A model generated the notes under the pieces. The model was not told where the DNA came from. It saw only the letters and a list, made by a program, of their open reading frames with translations, and ran no database searches. A stretch of DNA of 36,358 nt from a bacterium (GTDB taxonomy: Bacteria; Bacteroidota; Ignavibacteria; Kapaibacteriales; UBA7675): the NCBI GenBank assembly GCA_030426285.1, contig JAUHYX010000003.1, forward strand, positions 1 through 36,358, in the 5' to 3' direction. The translations under genes were made by a program, and so were the position numbers. This document shows positions 26,906 through 35,790 of this stretch, in pieces (position 1 is the first letter of the stretch; each line of letters begins with the position of its first letter).

Positions 26906-27309
26906 AGCCACAACTGCACTTCTATTTTATATGTGTAGATGATGAAGATATCATTCTGACGAGCCTTGAAGCTCAACTCAGGCATCACTTTGGCGGCAAG
27001 TACAATTATGAGTTTGCCAACAGTGCTGAAGATGCAGAAGAGATTATCGAAGAAATCCGCAACGATGCGAATTCAATACTCGTGGTGATCTCCGACTGGT
27101 TGATGCCTGGACAAAAAGGCGATGTGTTTCTCAAGCATGTGCATGAGAAATTGCCCGATGTAGTCACCATCATGTTGAGCGGTCAAGCCGACTCAGATGC
27201 TGTGGAACGCGCTCGCAAAGAAGCGAACCTACACGCATTCATTGCAAAACCTTGGGATGAACGCGACCTCATTGCCGCCATTGAATCGGGAATTAGTGTT
27301 GACTCATGA
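26902..27309 (+). CDS. Single-domain response regulator (REC)
   Basis: FICVDDEDIILTSLEAQL, VVISDWLMPGQKGDVFLKHV, TIMLSGQAD, AFIAKPWDERDLI; ATGA overlap with the kinase gene. Confidence 0.92.
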   Translation: MKPQLHFYFICVDDEDIILTSLEAQLRHHFGGKYNYEFANSAEDAEEIIEEIRNDANSILVVISDWLMPGQKGDVFLKHVHEKLPDVVTIMLSGQADSDAVERARKEANLHAFIAKPWDERDLIAAIESGISVDS

Positions 27310-28541
27310 GCGACAAACTCACCATTATATGTGTAGATGATGAACAAACAGTTCTCAATAGCTTAGAAAGCGAACTCCGCGGTGCACTGGGCACGAATGT
27401 GAATATTGAGTATGCAGACAGCGCAAGTTATGCATTGGAGTTGTTGAACGAACTCGACCTCGACGGCGAGGAGGTTGCCGTAGTGATGTCGGATTACATC
27501 ATGCCCGGCAAACGCGGTGACGAGCTGTTGGCTTCGATCCACAAACTGCGTCCAGAAATCCGTAAAATCATGCTCACTGGACAAGCAGATTTGCAGGCCG
27601 TAGCCAATGTTGTGAACGAAGCTGGACTCTTTCGGTATATATCAAAACCGTGGGACAAGCACGACCTTTTGCTCACATTGCAATCCGCGATTGACGCTTA
27701 CAAGCGCGACCGCGAGCTCGTGCTCACCAATCGGGCCTACCGCAAATTTGTACCGCATGAATTTCTGAAGCACCTCAACAAAAAGTCAATTCTCGACGTC
27801 AACCTCGGCGATCAAATCGAAAAGGAGATGACGGTGATGTTTACAGACATTCGCGGTTTTACGAGTATTTCTCAGGACATGACACCGGCTGAAAACTTCA
27901 ACTTCATCAACTCATACCTCGGCGTCATGGAACCCATCATCGCGCAACACAATGGCTTTATTGACAAGTATGTTGGTGATGGCTTGATGGTATTGTTCGA
28001 CGGTTCTCCGGCCGATGCAATTGGTTGTGCGGACTCCATGCTCGTAGCATTGCAGTACTTTAACGACAGTGACTCAAGCTCGGATTTCCCTCCAATTGAA
28101 GTTGGCATCGGTCGGCATGTAGGCAGCATGATGTTGGGAACGGTAGGGAGCGAGAATCGCATGGACAGTACCGTGATCTCGGATGCCGTGAACACCGCCT
28201 CGCGCATAGAACATTTAACCAAATCGTATCTCGTTTCTGTGATTTTCACAGAGGCAGTGTACGAGCGACTCAACAGAGTCCAACGAGATATGTGTAGACT
28301 CATCGACCACGCGGCTGTTTCGGGTCGCAACAAGGTGGAAGCACTGTATGAGTATTTCGGTGCAGATGACGTGATCACGCGTCAGAGCAAAAAGCAATAC
28401 GCCGGACAGTTGCGCGAAGCAATTGAGTTTTTGAACACCGGGCACCCCGAGTCTGCAGCAGAAATATTGAATTCACTACGCGTGTCTTGGCCTTCCGACC
28501 CCGTAGTGCGATTTCATGTAGCACGAACCGAACAACTATAG
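27306..28541 (+). CDS. REC - class III adenylate/guanylate cyclase
   Basis: REC: TIICVDDEQTVLNSLESEL...VVMSDYIMPGKRGDELL...YISKPWDKHDLL; CHD: VMFTDIRGFTSISQDM, GFIDKYVGDGLMVLFDG, MDSTVISDAVNTASRIE; ATGA overlap with preceding gene. Confidence 0.93.
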   Translation: MSDKLTIICVDDEQTVLNSLESELRGALGTNVNIEYADSASYALELLNELDLDGEEVAVVMSDYIMPGKRGDELLASIHKLRPEIRKIMLTGQADLQAVANVVNEAGLFRYISKPWDKHDLLLTLQSAIDAYKRDRELVLTNRAYRKFVPHEFLKHLNKKSILDVNLGDQIEKEMTVMFTDIRGFTSISQDMTPAENFNFINSYLGVMEPIIAQHNGFIDKYVGDGLMVLFDGSPADAIGCADSMLVALQYFNDSDSSSDFPPIEVGIGRHVGSMMLGTVGSENRMDSTVISDAVNTASRIEHLTKSYLVSVIFTEAVYERLNRVQRDMCRLIDHAAVSGRNKVEALYEYFGADDVITRQSKKQYAGQLREAIEFLNTGHPESAAEILNSLRVSWPSDPVVRFHVARTEQL

Positions 28542-28546
28542 GTAAT

Positions 28547-29917
28547 ATGGCAACCAGCATCAATCCTCACGACAACGCAACCCTCACGTCGTACAGCACA
28601 AACACACCTGCTGAACTCAATCAAATTCTCAAACGCGTGGAGCTGGCTCAAGGTAGTTGGGCGCGGCAAACATTTTCTCAGCGCGGCGACGTATTTGTCA
28701 CCATCGCTTCACTATTGCGCGAACGCTCTGAACGCTTGAGTATGTTGATGGCCAAGGAAATGGGCAAACCTCTGCGCGAGGGTCGGGCTGAAATTGAGAA
28801 ATGCGCATCTGTATGTGAGTATTACGCCGCTAATGCTGAGTCCATGCTCGCCGATGTGGCGCTGCCAACCGAAGCACAGTATTCCGGCGTTTGTTACAAT
28901 CCACTTGGAGTAGTTCTTGCTGTTATGCCGTGGAACTTCCCTTTTTGGCAGGTATTTCGCTTCGCGGCTCCGGCACTCATGGCAGGCAATGCCGGCATTC
29001 TCAAACATGCCTCAAATGTAAACGGTTGTGCTGTAGAAATTGAACAGATCTTTGCAGAAGCAGGGGCGGGCGACGTTTTTGCCAAGGTGGTAATACCCGG
29101 ATCGCGCGTTGCTGAACTCATACAGCGCAAAGAAATTCAGGCGGTGACGCTCACAGGGAGCTCAACCGCTGGGAAGTCTGTAGCCGCGGCCGCAGGAGCT
29201 GCCTTAAAAAAATGCGTGCTTGAGCTGGGCGGGTCAGACGCTTATGTAGTCTTGCACGACGCCGACATCGCCCATGCCGCAAATACATGCGTCAACAGCC
29301 GTCTCATCAACAGCGGACAAAGCTGCATTGCGGCCAAGCGATTCATTGTTGTAGAAGCTGTATACGCTGAATTCATAGATCAAGTGCAGCAAGCCATGGA
29401 GAGTGCTACCATGGGTGATCCGCTTGATGAAAACAACGATATCGGCCCCATGGCGCGGATCGACCTGCGCGACGAGTTGCACAATCAGGTGCGCCTGAGC
29501 ATGTCCGGAGGTGCGCGCTTGGTTGCCGGTGGTTTCGTTCCCGAAGGTCCGGGCGCGTATTACCCTCCTACAGTATTGGCAGATGTAAAACCCGGCATGC
29601 CCGCGTATCACGAAGAACTGTTTGGTCCGGTAGCAGCCATTATTCAGGCCAAAGACGAAGCCGATGCTATTCGCATCGCTAATGATAGTGATTTTGGTTT
29701 GGGCGCAGCCGTGTTCAGCCGCGACATCCACAGAGCGCGAAGCATTGCCGAACAGCACTTGCAGGCCGGCGCATGTTTTGTGAACGAATTTGTGCGTTCT
29801 GACCCGCGGCTACCATTTGGTGGTATCAAGAACAGTGGGTATGGACGCGAACTTTCCTTTGCAGGCATTCGCGAGTTTGTGAATATGAAGACAATCTATG
29901 TATCAGAACCCGGCTAA
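28547..29917 (+). CDS. Aldehyde dehydrogenase family (succinate-semialdehyde dehydrogenase-like)
   Basis: AVMPWNFPFWQVFRFAAPALMAGNAGILKHA, LTGSSTAGKSVAAAAGAALKKCVLELGGSDAYVV, NSGQSCIAAKRFIV, EELFGPVAAII, PFGGIKNSGYGRELS. Confidence 0.93.
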   Translation: MATSINPHDNATLTSYSTNTPAELNQILKRVELAQGSWARQTFSQRGDVFVTIASLLRERSERLSMLMAKEMGKPLREGRAEIEKCASVCEYYAANAESMLADVALPTEAQYSGVCYNPLGVVLAVMPWNFPFWQVFRFAAPALMAGNAGILKHASNVNGCAVEIEQIFAEAGAGDVFAKVVIPGSRVAELIQRKEIQAVTLTGSSTAGKSVAAAAGAALKKCVLELGGSDAYVVLHDADIAHAANTCVNSRLINSGQSCIAAKRFIVVEAVYAEFIDQVQQAMESATMGDPLDENNDIGPMARIDLRDELHNQVRLSMSGGARLVAGGFVPEGPGAYYPPTVLADVKPGMPAYHEELFGPVAAIIQAKDEADAIRIANDSDFGLGAAVFSRDIHRARSIAEQHLQAGACFVNEFVRSDPRLPFGGIKNSGYGRELSFAGIREFVNMKTIYVSEPG

Positions 29918-30844
29918 AACGGGAATGAGCAAGGCGAGTCCAACCGAAACGCCCAAGCCGAGAGTGGCCTTACCGGCATCGCGCAGGATGAGTCGCCGCG
30001 TCACCGCAAACGGCTGATGGTGTAGCATACGCGTAATCGCAATTTCCCGTCCAGCCAACAGCCCCAAAAACACCCATGTGGTGCTCATTGGCATGTTCGA
30101 CATTTCCTTAAAAACGAACAAGATAATCCCGTAGATAAAGTCGATAATCGTCGCAGACTGAATGCGCGAGGTATTGACTTTTGTCTCAACGATATGCTGA
30201 ATTTTACCACCGCGGTTGTAGATAATGTAGCCTAACAGACCCAGCATAAGAGCACATGAGCCAAAGAACTCGTAGTCAGACAGCTGTCGCGGTAGGTATA
30301 CATAAATATTTGCCAAATCTTGGATAAGCCACATCGCCCATAGGAAACCGGTAGACAGCCATTGCAGCACGATCCAGAGTGAGCGATTGCCACCGCCCTT
30401 GTCGTACATTCTGCGCAGCCGTTTTGCAATCACCATATAGATACCAAGTGCTGAGGCAAACGCAACCGCGTATCCCAGCAAAGATTTTACCAACATTTTT
30501 TCGAGATTGGGCAGTGCAAAAATGGTGAGAATCAGAAATGTCGTGCTCACTGGAATGCCAAAGCGCGTCAGCACCACAATCACCACCGCAGGCAGCGTAT
30601 GCCACCAGGTGAGTCCACCCTCCGGCATCGGGAACTTGTCTAGTCGTCCATAAGCGATATCGCCACTGGCCCAACCATACATCAGCACACCACCGAGGAT
30701 AGCGGCGGCAAAGAGCCACAACAAAAACTTACTGCGAGTACTATTCGAACTCAGGAACGTACCTAGGGTTTGAATAGCATCGTTTGCGACAATACTGTAA
30801 GCCGCGACCATGAAACCGAAAACAGCCTCGGGGGCAAGTGACAT
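29903..30844 (-). CDS. Polytopic membrane protein, distant PiT (inorganic phosphate transporter)-like
   Basis: Two PiT-like half-repeat signatures: AAYSIVANDAIQTLGTFLSSN...IPVSTTFLIL and EMSNMPMSTTWVFLGLLAGREIAI; many hydrophobic helices. Confidence 0.6.
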   Translation of the reverse strand: MSLAPEAVFGFMVAAYSIVANDAIQTLGTFLSSNSTRSKFLLWLFAAAILGGVLMYGWASGDIAYGRLDKFPMPEGGLTWWHTLPAVVIVVLTRFGIPVSTTFLILTIFALPNLEKMLVKSLLGYAVAFASALGIYMVIAKRLRRMYDKGGGNRSLWIVLQWLSTGFLWAMWLIQDLANIYVYLPRQLSDYEFFGSCALMLGLLGYIIYNRGGKIQHIVETKVNTSRIQSATIIDFIYGIILFVFKEMSNMPMSTTWVFLGLLAGREIAITRMLHHQPFAVTRRLILRDAGKATLGLGVSVGLALLIPVLAGF

Positions 30845-30895
30845 GACATTGCAGAATTGTTACGAAAGCATTAAAGATACGTAAAATTGGCTGCT

Positions 30896-31585
30896 TTAGG
30901 AGGAAGAATCCGAGACGACCTCGAACAGGGTGTGTCCACTGCGGGCGTATTTTTCCTCAAATCTCGTCAAAAACGGCGTTTTGGGATGAATTTCGCGCAG
31001 CTCGGGATCGCGGTCACAAAGCTCCAAAGCTCGGTGCCATTCACGCGCATACACCTCCCAATTTGTGCGCAAGGTGGTAGCGGGCGCACACTGCAGCAGC
31101 AGGGGCAGGGCTGGGTGACCGTGCCAGCGCCGTTTGAGATGTCCAGGTTTCGGCCACGGATTCGGGTACAGAAGAAACACATGCTCGAACGCGAACTGCA
31201 GCTCAGCTGCGAGGCACCACACATCGGCCGCATCGGCGCGTATGAACCGCACGAGGTCATGAGCCGGCGCTTTGTTGAGTCGAGCCGCCGACTGATCCAC
31301 TGCCAGCACCTGCATATTCCGGTGCTCGGCCAGATGCACGGAGCTCAGGCCGGTACCGCACCCAACATCGAGCAGAAGTGGTCGACCACCATCTTGAGCC
31401 TCTTGCAGCAGTGGCACAACAGCAGCGCGAGTTTCCGAGCGCACATTGTGTTGCCATTTCGTACGCACATGTTTGCGCACCGTCTCCTCCAGCGCCTCAT
31501 GCACATCGAGCTGCGAAGACACCACCGGCGAGCTATGGAAACCAGCATCGCGCTCACGCGAATTTGAATGTTCATCATTCTTCAT
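30896..31585 (-). CDS. trmB: tRNA (guanine-N7-)-methyltransferase TrmB-like
   Basis: LLLDVGCGTGLSSVHLAEHRNMQVLAVDQS, FVFLLYPNPWPKPGHLKRRWHGHP-type motif (FEHVFLLYPNPWPKPGHLKRRWHGHPAL). Confidence 0.85.
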   Translation of the reverse strand: MKNDEHSNSRERDAGFHSSPVVSSQLDVHEALEETVRKHVRTKWQHNVRSETRAAVVPLLQEAQDGGRPLLLDVGCGTGLSSVHLAEHRNMQVLAVDQSAARLNKAPAHDLVRFIRADAADVWCLAAELQFAFEHVFLLYPNPWPKPGHLKRRWHGHPALPLLLQCAPATTLRTNWEVYAREWHRALELCDRDPELREIHPKTPFLTRFEEKYARSGHTLFEVVSDSSS

Positions 31586-31664
31586 GCAAAAAAATAACTT
31601 TTTTCACACAAACTCTTGACTTTAAATCATCTCAACCGTAAGTTTGTAGACTCTTTTACAAGAC

Positions 31665-31736
31665 GCCCCGTTCGTCTATCGGCTAGGACCCAGGATTTTC
31701 ATTCCTGTAAGAGGGGTTCGATTCCCCTACGGGGTA
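31665..31736 (+). tRNA. tRNA-Glu (anticodon TTC)
   Basis: GCCCCGTTCGTCTATCGGCTAGGACCCAGGATTTTCATTCCTGTAAGAGGGGTTCGATTCCCCTACGGGGTA: 7-bp acceptor stem, CAGGA/TCCTG anticodon stem with loop TTTTCAT, AGGGG-TTCGATT-CCCCT T-arm; no encoded CCA. Confidence 0.95.
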
Positions 31737-31769
31737 CGACGAAACACTACAAACCCTAGGAACCACACG
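31730..31769 (+). repeat. Direct repeat copy 1 (putative att), overlaps tRNA-Glu 3' end
   Basis: CGGGGTACGACGAAACACTACAAACCCTAGGAACCACACG; matches 35791..35830 at 39/40 positions. Confidence 0.9.
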
Positions 31770-32076
31770 GCTCCCAGGGTTTTGTGTTTTAAAGGGCTAA
31801 CACTACTGCAGACAGTTTCCACATGCCTAAATCGTACCCTCCAAAAAAGTGAACCCTAAATTGGGGGTGTTTTGAGCCCAACAACCACTCTATTTTGATG
31901 TCTTTCTACTAGATGTGGCAACGACACCCCAGCACTCACTTCGATTTCCACGTTTTGTGAGTTTTAGTTTAATAAGTATCTTCGACGATCCTGTTCTCTT
32001 GCTTAGTATCGTGCACTGAGACAGATATTCCTGCTATAGCTTGTTGTTCTTTTACTCTATCCTGAAGGTGCTCAGT

Positions 32077-32451
32077 ATGAAAAAGTTGGTGGCCGTTTTG
32101 TGCGCAATGAATATTGCGTTAATGCTTGGGTGGACTTATGATCGTAGTTACTACAAATCGCACTCGGAGCAAGCGAGCAAAAGTGAAAATGCTCGCGTTT
32201 CAAGTACGGAAACAGTTGTAGAAGGTGACCTCAGAGTAACGGGAGCTCTCTATGTCAACGACATGATATTGAGTGAAAAATTGCGTTTGAAAGGTAGGAA
32301 CCCACAATTTGTTGTGACAAAGGAGTTTAATCTTGGAGTAGAGAGCATCGTTGTCATTAAATCGAACAGCTCTGAACCAAATAGTGTCCCAACTGTGAAC
32401 TTAGACGGTGTGGATTTATATGTGAATAACGAACTCATCTCGTCACCATGA
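32077..32451 (+). CDS. Small N-terminally anchored/exported protein of unknown function
   Basis: MKKLVAVLCAMNIALMLGWTYDRSYY signal-anchor; VVEGDLRVTGALYVNDMILSEKLRLKG beta-rich segment. Confidence 0.65.
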   Translation: MKKLVAVLCAMNIALMLGWTYDRSYYKSHSEQASKSENARVSSTETVVEGDLRVTGALYVNDMILSEKLRLKGRNPQFVVTKEFNLGVESIVVIKSNSSEPNSVPTVNLDGVDLYVNNELISSP

Positions 32452-32538
32452 TCCTATTCTTTTGCCTTAAAATGGTTTCTTTCCGGAAACAACTCCAGCC
32501 ATAAAACCTGTTTCAACAAAAAAATCACCTAACAACGT

Positions 32539-33450
32539 ATGATAGACCTCATTGGCGATATTCACGGACATGCAGACAAGCTTGAAGAGTTGTTGCGGAA
32601 GTTGGGTTATGCAGAGAACAATGGCGTGTACTCTCATCCCGAGAGAAAGGTGCTGTTAATTGGCGACTACATTGACCGAGGTCCGAAGATTCGGGAGACA
32701 CTGCAGATAGTGCGAGCGATGGTTGACAGCGACAACGCCATTGCTTTGATGGGAAATCATGAGTACAATGCATTGTGCTTTCATTACAAGGACGCTGGTG
32801 GTGGACACCTCAGAAAACACGAGATCAAGAATGTCGTTCAACACTACGAAACGCTGAAGCAGTTTCAGAATCGACAGCAAGAATACGAGGGTTATATCGA
32901 GTGGTTCAAGACCTTGCCACTGTTCTATGAAGCCGAAAACTTCAGAGCCGTTCATGCCTGTTGGGACAGCAACAACATTGAATACCTGAGGAAGGATCTA
33001 GTCAACGACCGGCTAACCGACGAGCTTATCTATCAGTCTGTGAGGAGAGGCACAGAGTTGTATGAGGCCATAGACCAAACGCTAAAAGGCAAAGAATTAC
33101 GCATGCCAGAAGGGCATTATTTCCTCGACAAAGATGGTGCAAGAAGGTCGCAAATCCGGTTCAAATGGTGGGAAGATCCGTCTGCAACGACCTACAGATC
33201 CATCAGCGTTTTGCCAAACGAAAACCTGCCCGTAACACCAATTGAAACGTCTGAACTAGCGTCGCTTGAATACTATCGCGACCACGACAAGCCTGTCTTC
33301 TTCGGACACTATTGGCTTACGGGAGAACCAGCATTCTTCAAGGACAATGTTTGCTGCCTGGACTACAGCGTTGCCAAAGGTGGCAAACTCGTAGCATACA
33401 GGATGAACGACGACACCACATTGCACAGTGGGAATTTGGTGTGTGTTTGA
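32539..33450 (+). CDS. Metallophosphoesterase, PPP-type (ApaH/PrpE-like)
   Basis: MIDLIGDIHGHADKLEELL, LLIGDYIDRGPKIRETL, ALMGNHEYNAL, VHACWDSNN, FFGHYWLTG. Confidence 0.9.
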   Translation: MIDLIGDIHGHADKLEELLRKLGYAENNGVYSHPERKVLLIGDYIDRGPKIRETLQIVRAMVDSDNAIALMGNHEYNALCFHYKDAGGGHLRKHEIKNVVQHYETLKQFQNRQQEYEGYIEWFKTLPLFYEAENFRAVHACWDSNNIEYLRKDLVNDRLTDELIYQSVRRGTELYEAIDQTLKGKELRMPEGHYFLDKDGARRSQIRFKWWEDPSATTYRSISVLPNENLPVTPIETSELASLEYYRDHDKPVFFGHYWLTGEPAFFKDNVCCLDYSVAKGGKLVAYRMNDDTTLHSGNLVCV

Positions 33451-33537
33451 GGGGGTGAAGAGTAGCTCAAACTCCTGCAACCCCTGAACCTAGGGTTTTG
33501 TGGTTTAGTTGGGGTGTACGGGTATTCAGTTGATATA

Positions 33538-35478
33538 TCACGCTTTAACAGAAACATAGGCCTGTTGTGGATGATTTCTCAATTCAGGGAACAAGTAAGC
33601 GATCTCACCGCGATCAAGCAGCACATTCAGATACTTTCTGGTGATATAGTCTTCATTTCGTCCTAGTATCGTCGCCAGTTCCGCAGCCTTAATTGCTCTT
33701 TTACTGCAAATTTCAACGATTATTTTCTCGATTTTTGAACTGTCTCTTTCTCTCTTGCCGAGACTGTCTAGAAGTGAACTTATCTTGGGATCAATTAGCT
33801 CACTAAACAGTTCCTTATTGTCTCTCGTAGTTTTCACTTCTGCTTCCGTACTTAACTCCTGAGCTTCCGTACTTAACTCCTGAGCTTCCGTACTTAACTC
33901 CTGAGCTTCCGTACTTAACTCCTGAGCTTCCGTACTTAACTCTCGAGCTCCTGTACTTAACTCTCGAGCTCCTGTACTTAACGCAGTATCTTGATCGTTC
34001 ATCGATGGACTTGGAATATAGTACGTAGCTCGACCCTTTCCTTTGGATACAATAACACCCAAATCCCGCAGAGCACGTAACTCCTGCGATGCTTGAAGAA
34101 CATCACAATCAACCAACTGTCTATACCGAGCATTGTCAATGGCACCCACTTCTCGTATAAATATCAATGCTTGCTTCTGTCCGTCAGAAAGTTTCAGCGC
34201 ATCAAACCTTGACAACCATCTCAAGTCTTTCTCGTCAAGAAAATGAAGCAACAGAAGTCTCGAAGTAAACTGATTATTAATTCTATCGGATTCGAACATA
34301 GGTGGAGCCAAATGCGACTCACGCATCATGATTCGCATCGCACGTATGCCTGACCCTTTCGTCTCGGCTAAGTTTGTTTCATGGAATACAGCAGCAATAA
34401 ACGGATTTCGAGTTTCACTACCAGGCTCGCCAAGTCGGTCTTCAGCCTTCAAAGAGTATCCAGGGTTTATAATCTCAATTCTGTTATCGTATCGCACCAC
34501 TTGAGTTGGCCTATGTTCCCGGTACGATCTGTGCATTAATGCGTTGACAATTGCCTCTCTCAGGGCTTTCGTTGGTAACCCACTTGAATCAGCTTGCAAC
34601 TCGTTGTCAGACAAGAGAAACCCTTTCGGGAGATCTGCATTTATGGCATCTACCAATCTAAACAGCAAAGTCAAAAGAGGCCCTCTCATATCGATCGTTA
34701 CAAATCGATCGTCGGGGGTTGGAACCCATTGGTTTCCGGGAACGCGAATATAATCCACCCGCAACATCGGATAGTAGGCCCTTAACGCTTTCGCCGATCC
34801 AAACAGCAAAAGACCAGCCAAAGTCAGCTCACTCCGATTCTTGCGATTTAGACAACCAAGAGATAGTAATAGGTCTCCATCGTTGTAAGTGAGTTCCTCG
34901 GCAGCAGGATTGATATTCTCTCTCAACTTTCGATACCGATCGACAGCTGTTTCATCGATATCTGCAAGTGAGGATCCTTCAACGGTAGAAACATCGTAGC
35001 TCTCTGTTGACGAATAAAACACGCGTAAGTCATCTTCAGTGCACCTTTGATCAGTAGACCCGACTCTACGAAAGGCTCCGCTTGGCAGCCCACTCTTTTC
35101 TATGTAAAGCGGTTTTTTTGACGAGTCAAGCTCAACGACTGTAATTTTGACAACGGCTTTTTCACCAATGGTCTCTACTTCAATCTTGGGACGAATTGGT
35201 ATATTAAACATGGAACTACACATACTAGCAAAGTCTTTCTGAACCTTGTCCAAGTCAGAAACGCCTACTACTGTATACTGTCCAAATAGTTGACCATGAT
35301 CTTCTGCAACCCCCAAAAGAATATATCCTCCACCAATCCCTGGTTCGTTGGAGTAGGCACACACGGTTTCCATAGCAGATTTGGAGATCGATCCTCCACC
35401 TTTCGCCTCTATCCAATCACATTCATCTTGTTGGTTTAGTATACTGAGTAACTTCTCAGCACTATAATCGAATTCCAT
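33538..35478 (-). CDS. AlbA_2/Schlafen-like ATP-binding transcriptional-regulator-type protein with heptapeptide-repeat linker
   Basis: EAKGGGSISKSAMETVCAYSNEPGIGGGYILLGVAED (AlbA_2-like), GLPTKALREAIVNALMHRSYREHRPTQVVRYDNRIEIINPG (HATPase_c_4-like), winged-helix-like region, C-terminal helical domain. Confidence 0.88.
   Translation of the reverse strand: MEFDYSAEKLLSILNQQDECDWIEAKGGGSISKSAMETVCAYSNEPGIGGGYILLGVAEDHGQLFGQYTVVGVSDLDKVQKDFASMCSSMFNIPIRPKIEVETIGEKAVVKITVVELDSSKKPLYIEKSGLPSGAFRRVGSTDQRCTEDDLRVFYSSTESYDVSTVEGSSLADIDETAVDRYRKLRENINPAAEELTYNDGDLLLSLGCLNRKNRSELTLAGLLLFGSAKALRAYYPMLRVDYIRVPGNQWVPTPDDRFVTIDMRGPLLTLLFRLVDAINADLPKGFLLSDNELQADSSGLPTKALREAIVNALMHRSYREHRPTQVVRYDNRIEIINPGYSLKAEDRLGEPGSETRNPFIAAVFHETNLAETKGSGIRAMRIMMRESHLAPPMFESDRINNQFTSRLLLLHFLDEKDLRWLSRFDALKLSDGQKQALIFIREVGAIDNARYRQLVDCDVLQASQELRALRDLGVIVSKGKGRATYYIPSPSMNDQDTALSTGARELSTGARELSTEAQELSTEAQELSTEAQELSTEAQELSTEAEVKTTRDNKELFSELIDPKISSLLDSLGKRERDSSKIEKIIVEICSKRAIKAAELATILGRNEDYITRKYLNVLLDRGEIAYLFPELRNHPQQAYVSVKA
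33839..33985. repeat. In-frame 21-bp tandem repeat, 7 copies, encoding (A/E)LST(E/G)A(Q/R/E)
   Basis: Repeated CTTAACTCCTGAGCTTCCGTA units; protein ALSTGAR ELSTGAR ELSTEAQ x4 ELSTEAE. Confidence 0.95.
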
Positions 35479-35790
35479 TTTTTGTCCTTATTTCCGTAAC
35501 TCTTCTGCAGTAACACACGAATTTCTGCCCAGTGCTGAAGAGGAATAAATGCTACCTCCACAAACTCAACCACATTATAACTTGTCCTCAACATATCGAG
35601 GATTGTGACCGTCACAATTGGTGCTCTTGGTTGGCATTTCTTTAATTCTAACAAGCGCAAAACTGGACAAGAATTCCGGCCAACCAGAGCTTTGCAGGAT
35701 CAGGCCGAAATATACTCAAAATTACACCGGAGATGTCTTCTTAGGCTTAAATCTAGGCCAAAAATACTCCTTGATTCGCGTGTGACACAT

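Noticed and set aside
30887-31567. 226-aa plus-strand ORF opposite trmB
   Set aside because: trmB motifs on the minus strand are clear; this frame is a shadow.
33839-33985. CRISPR-like regular repeats
   Set aside because: Units are directly contiguous 21-bp in-frame coding repeats with no unique spacers; they encode a heptapeptide linker.
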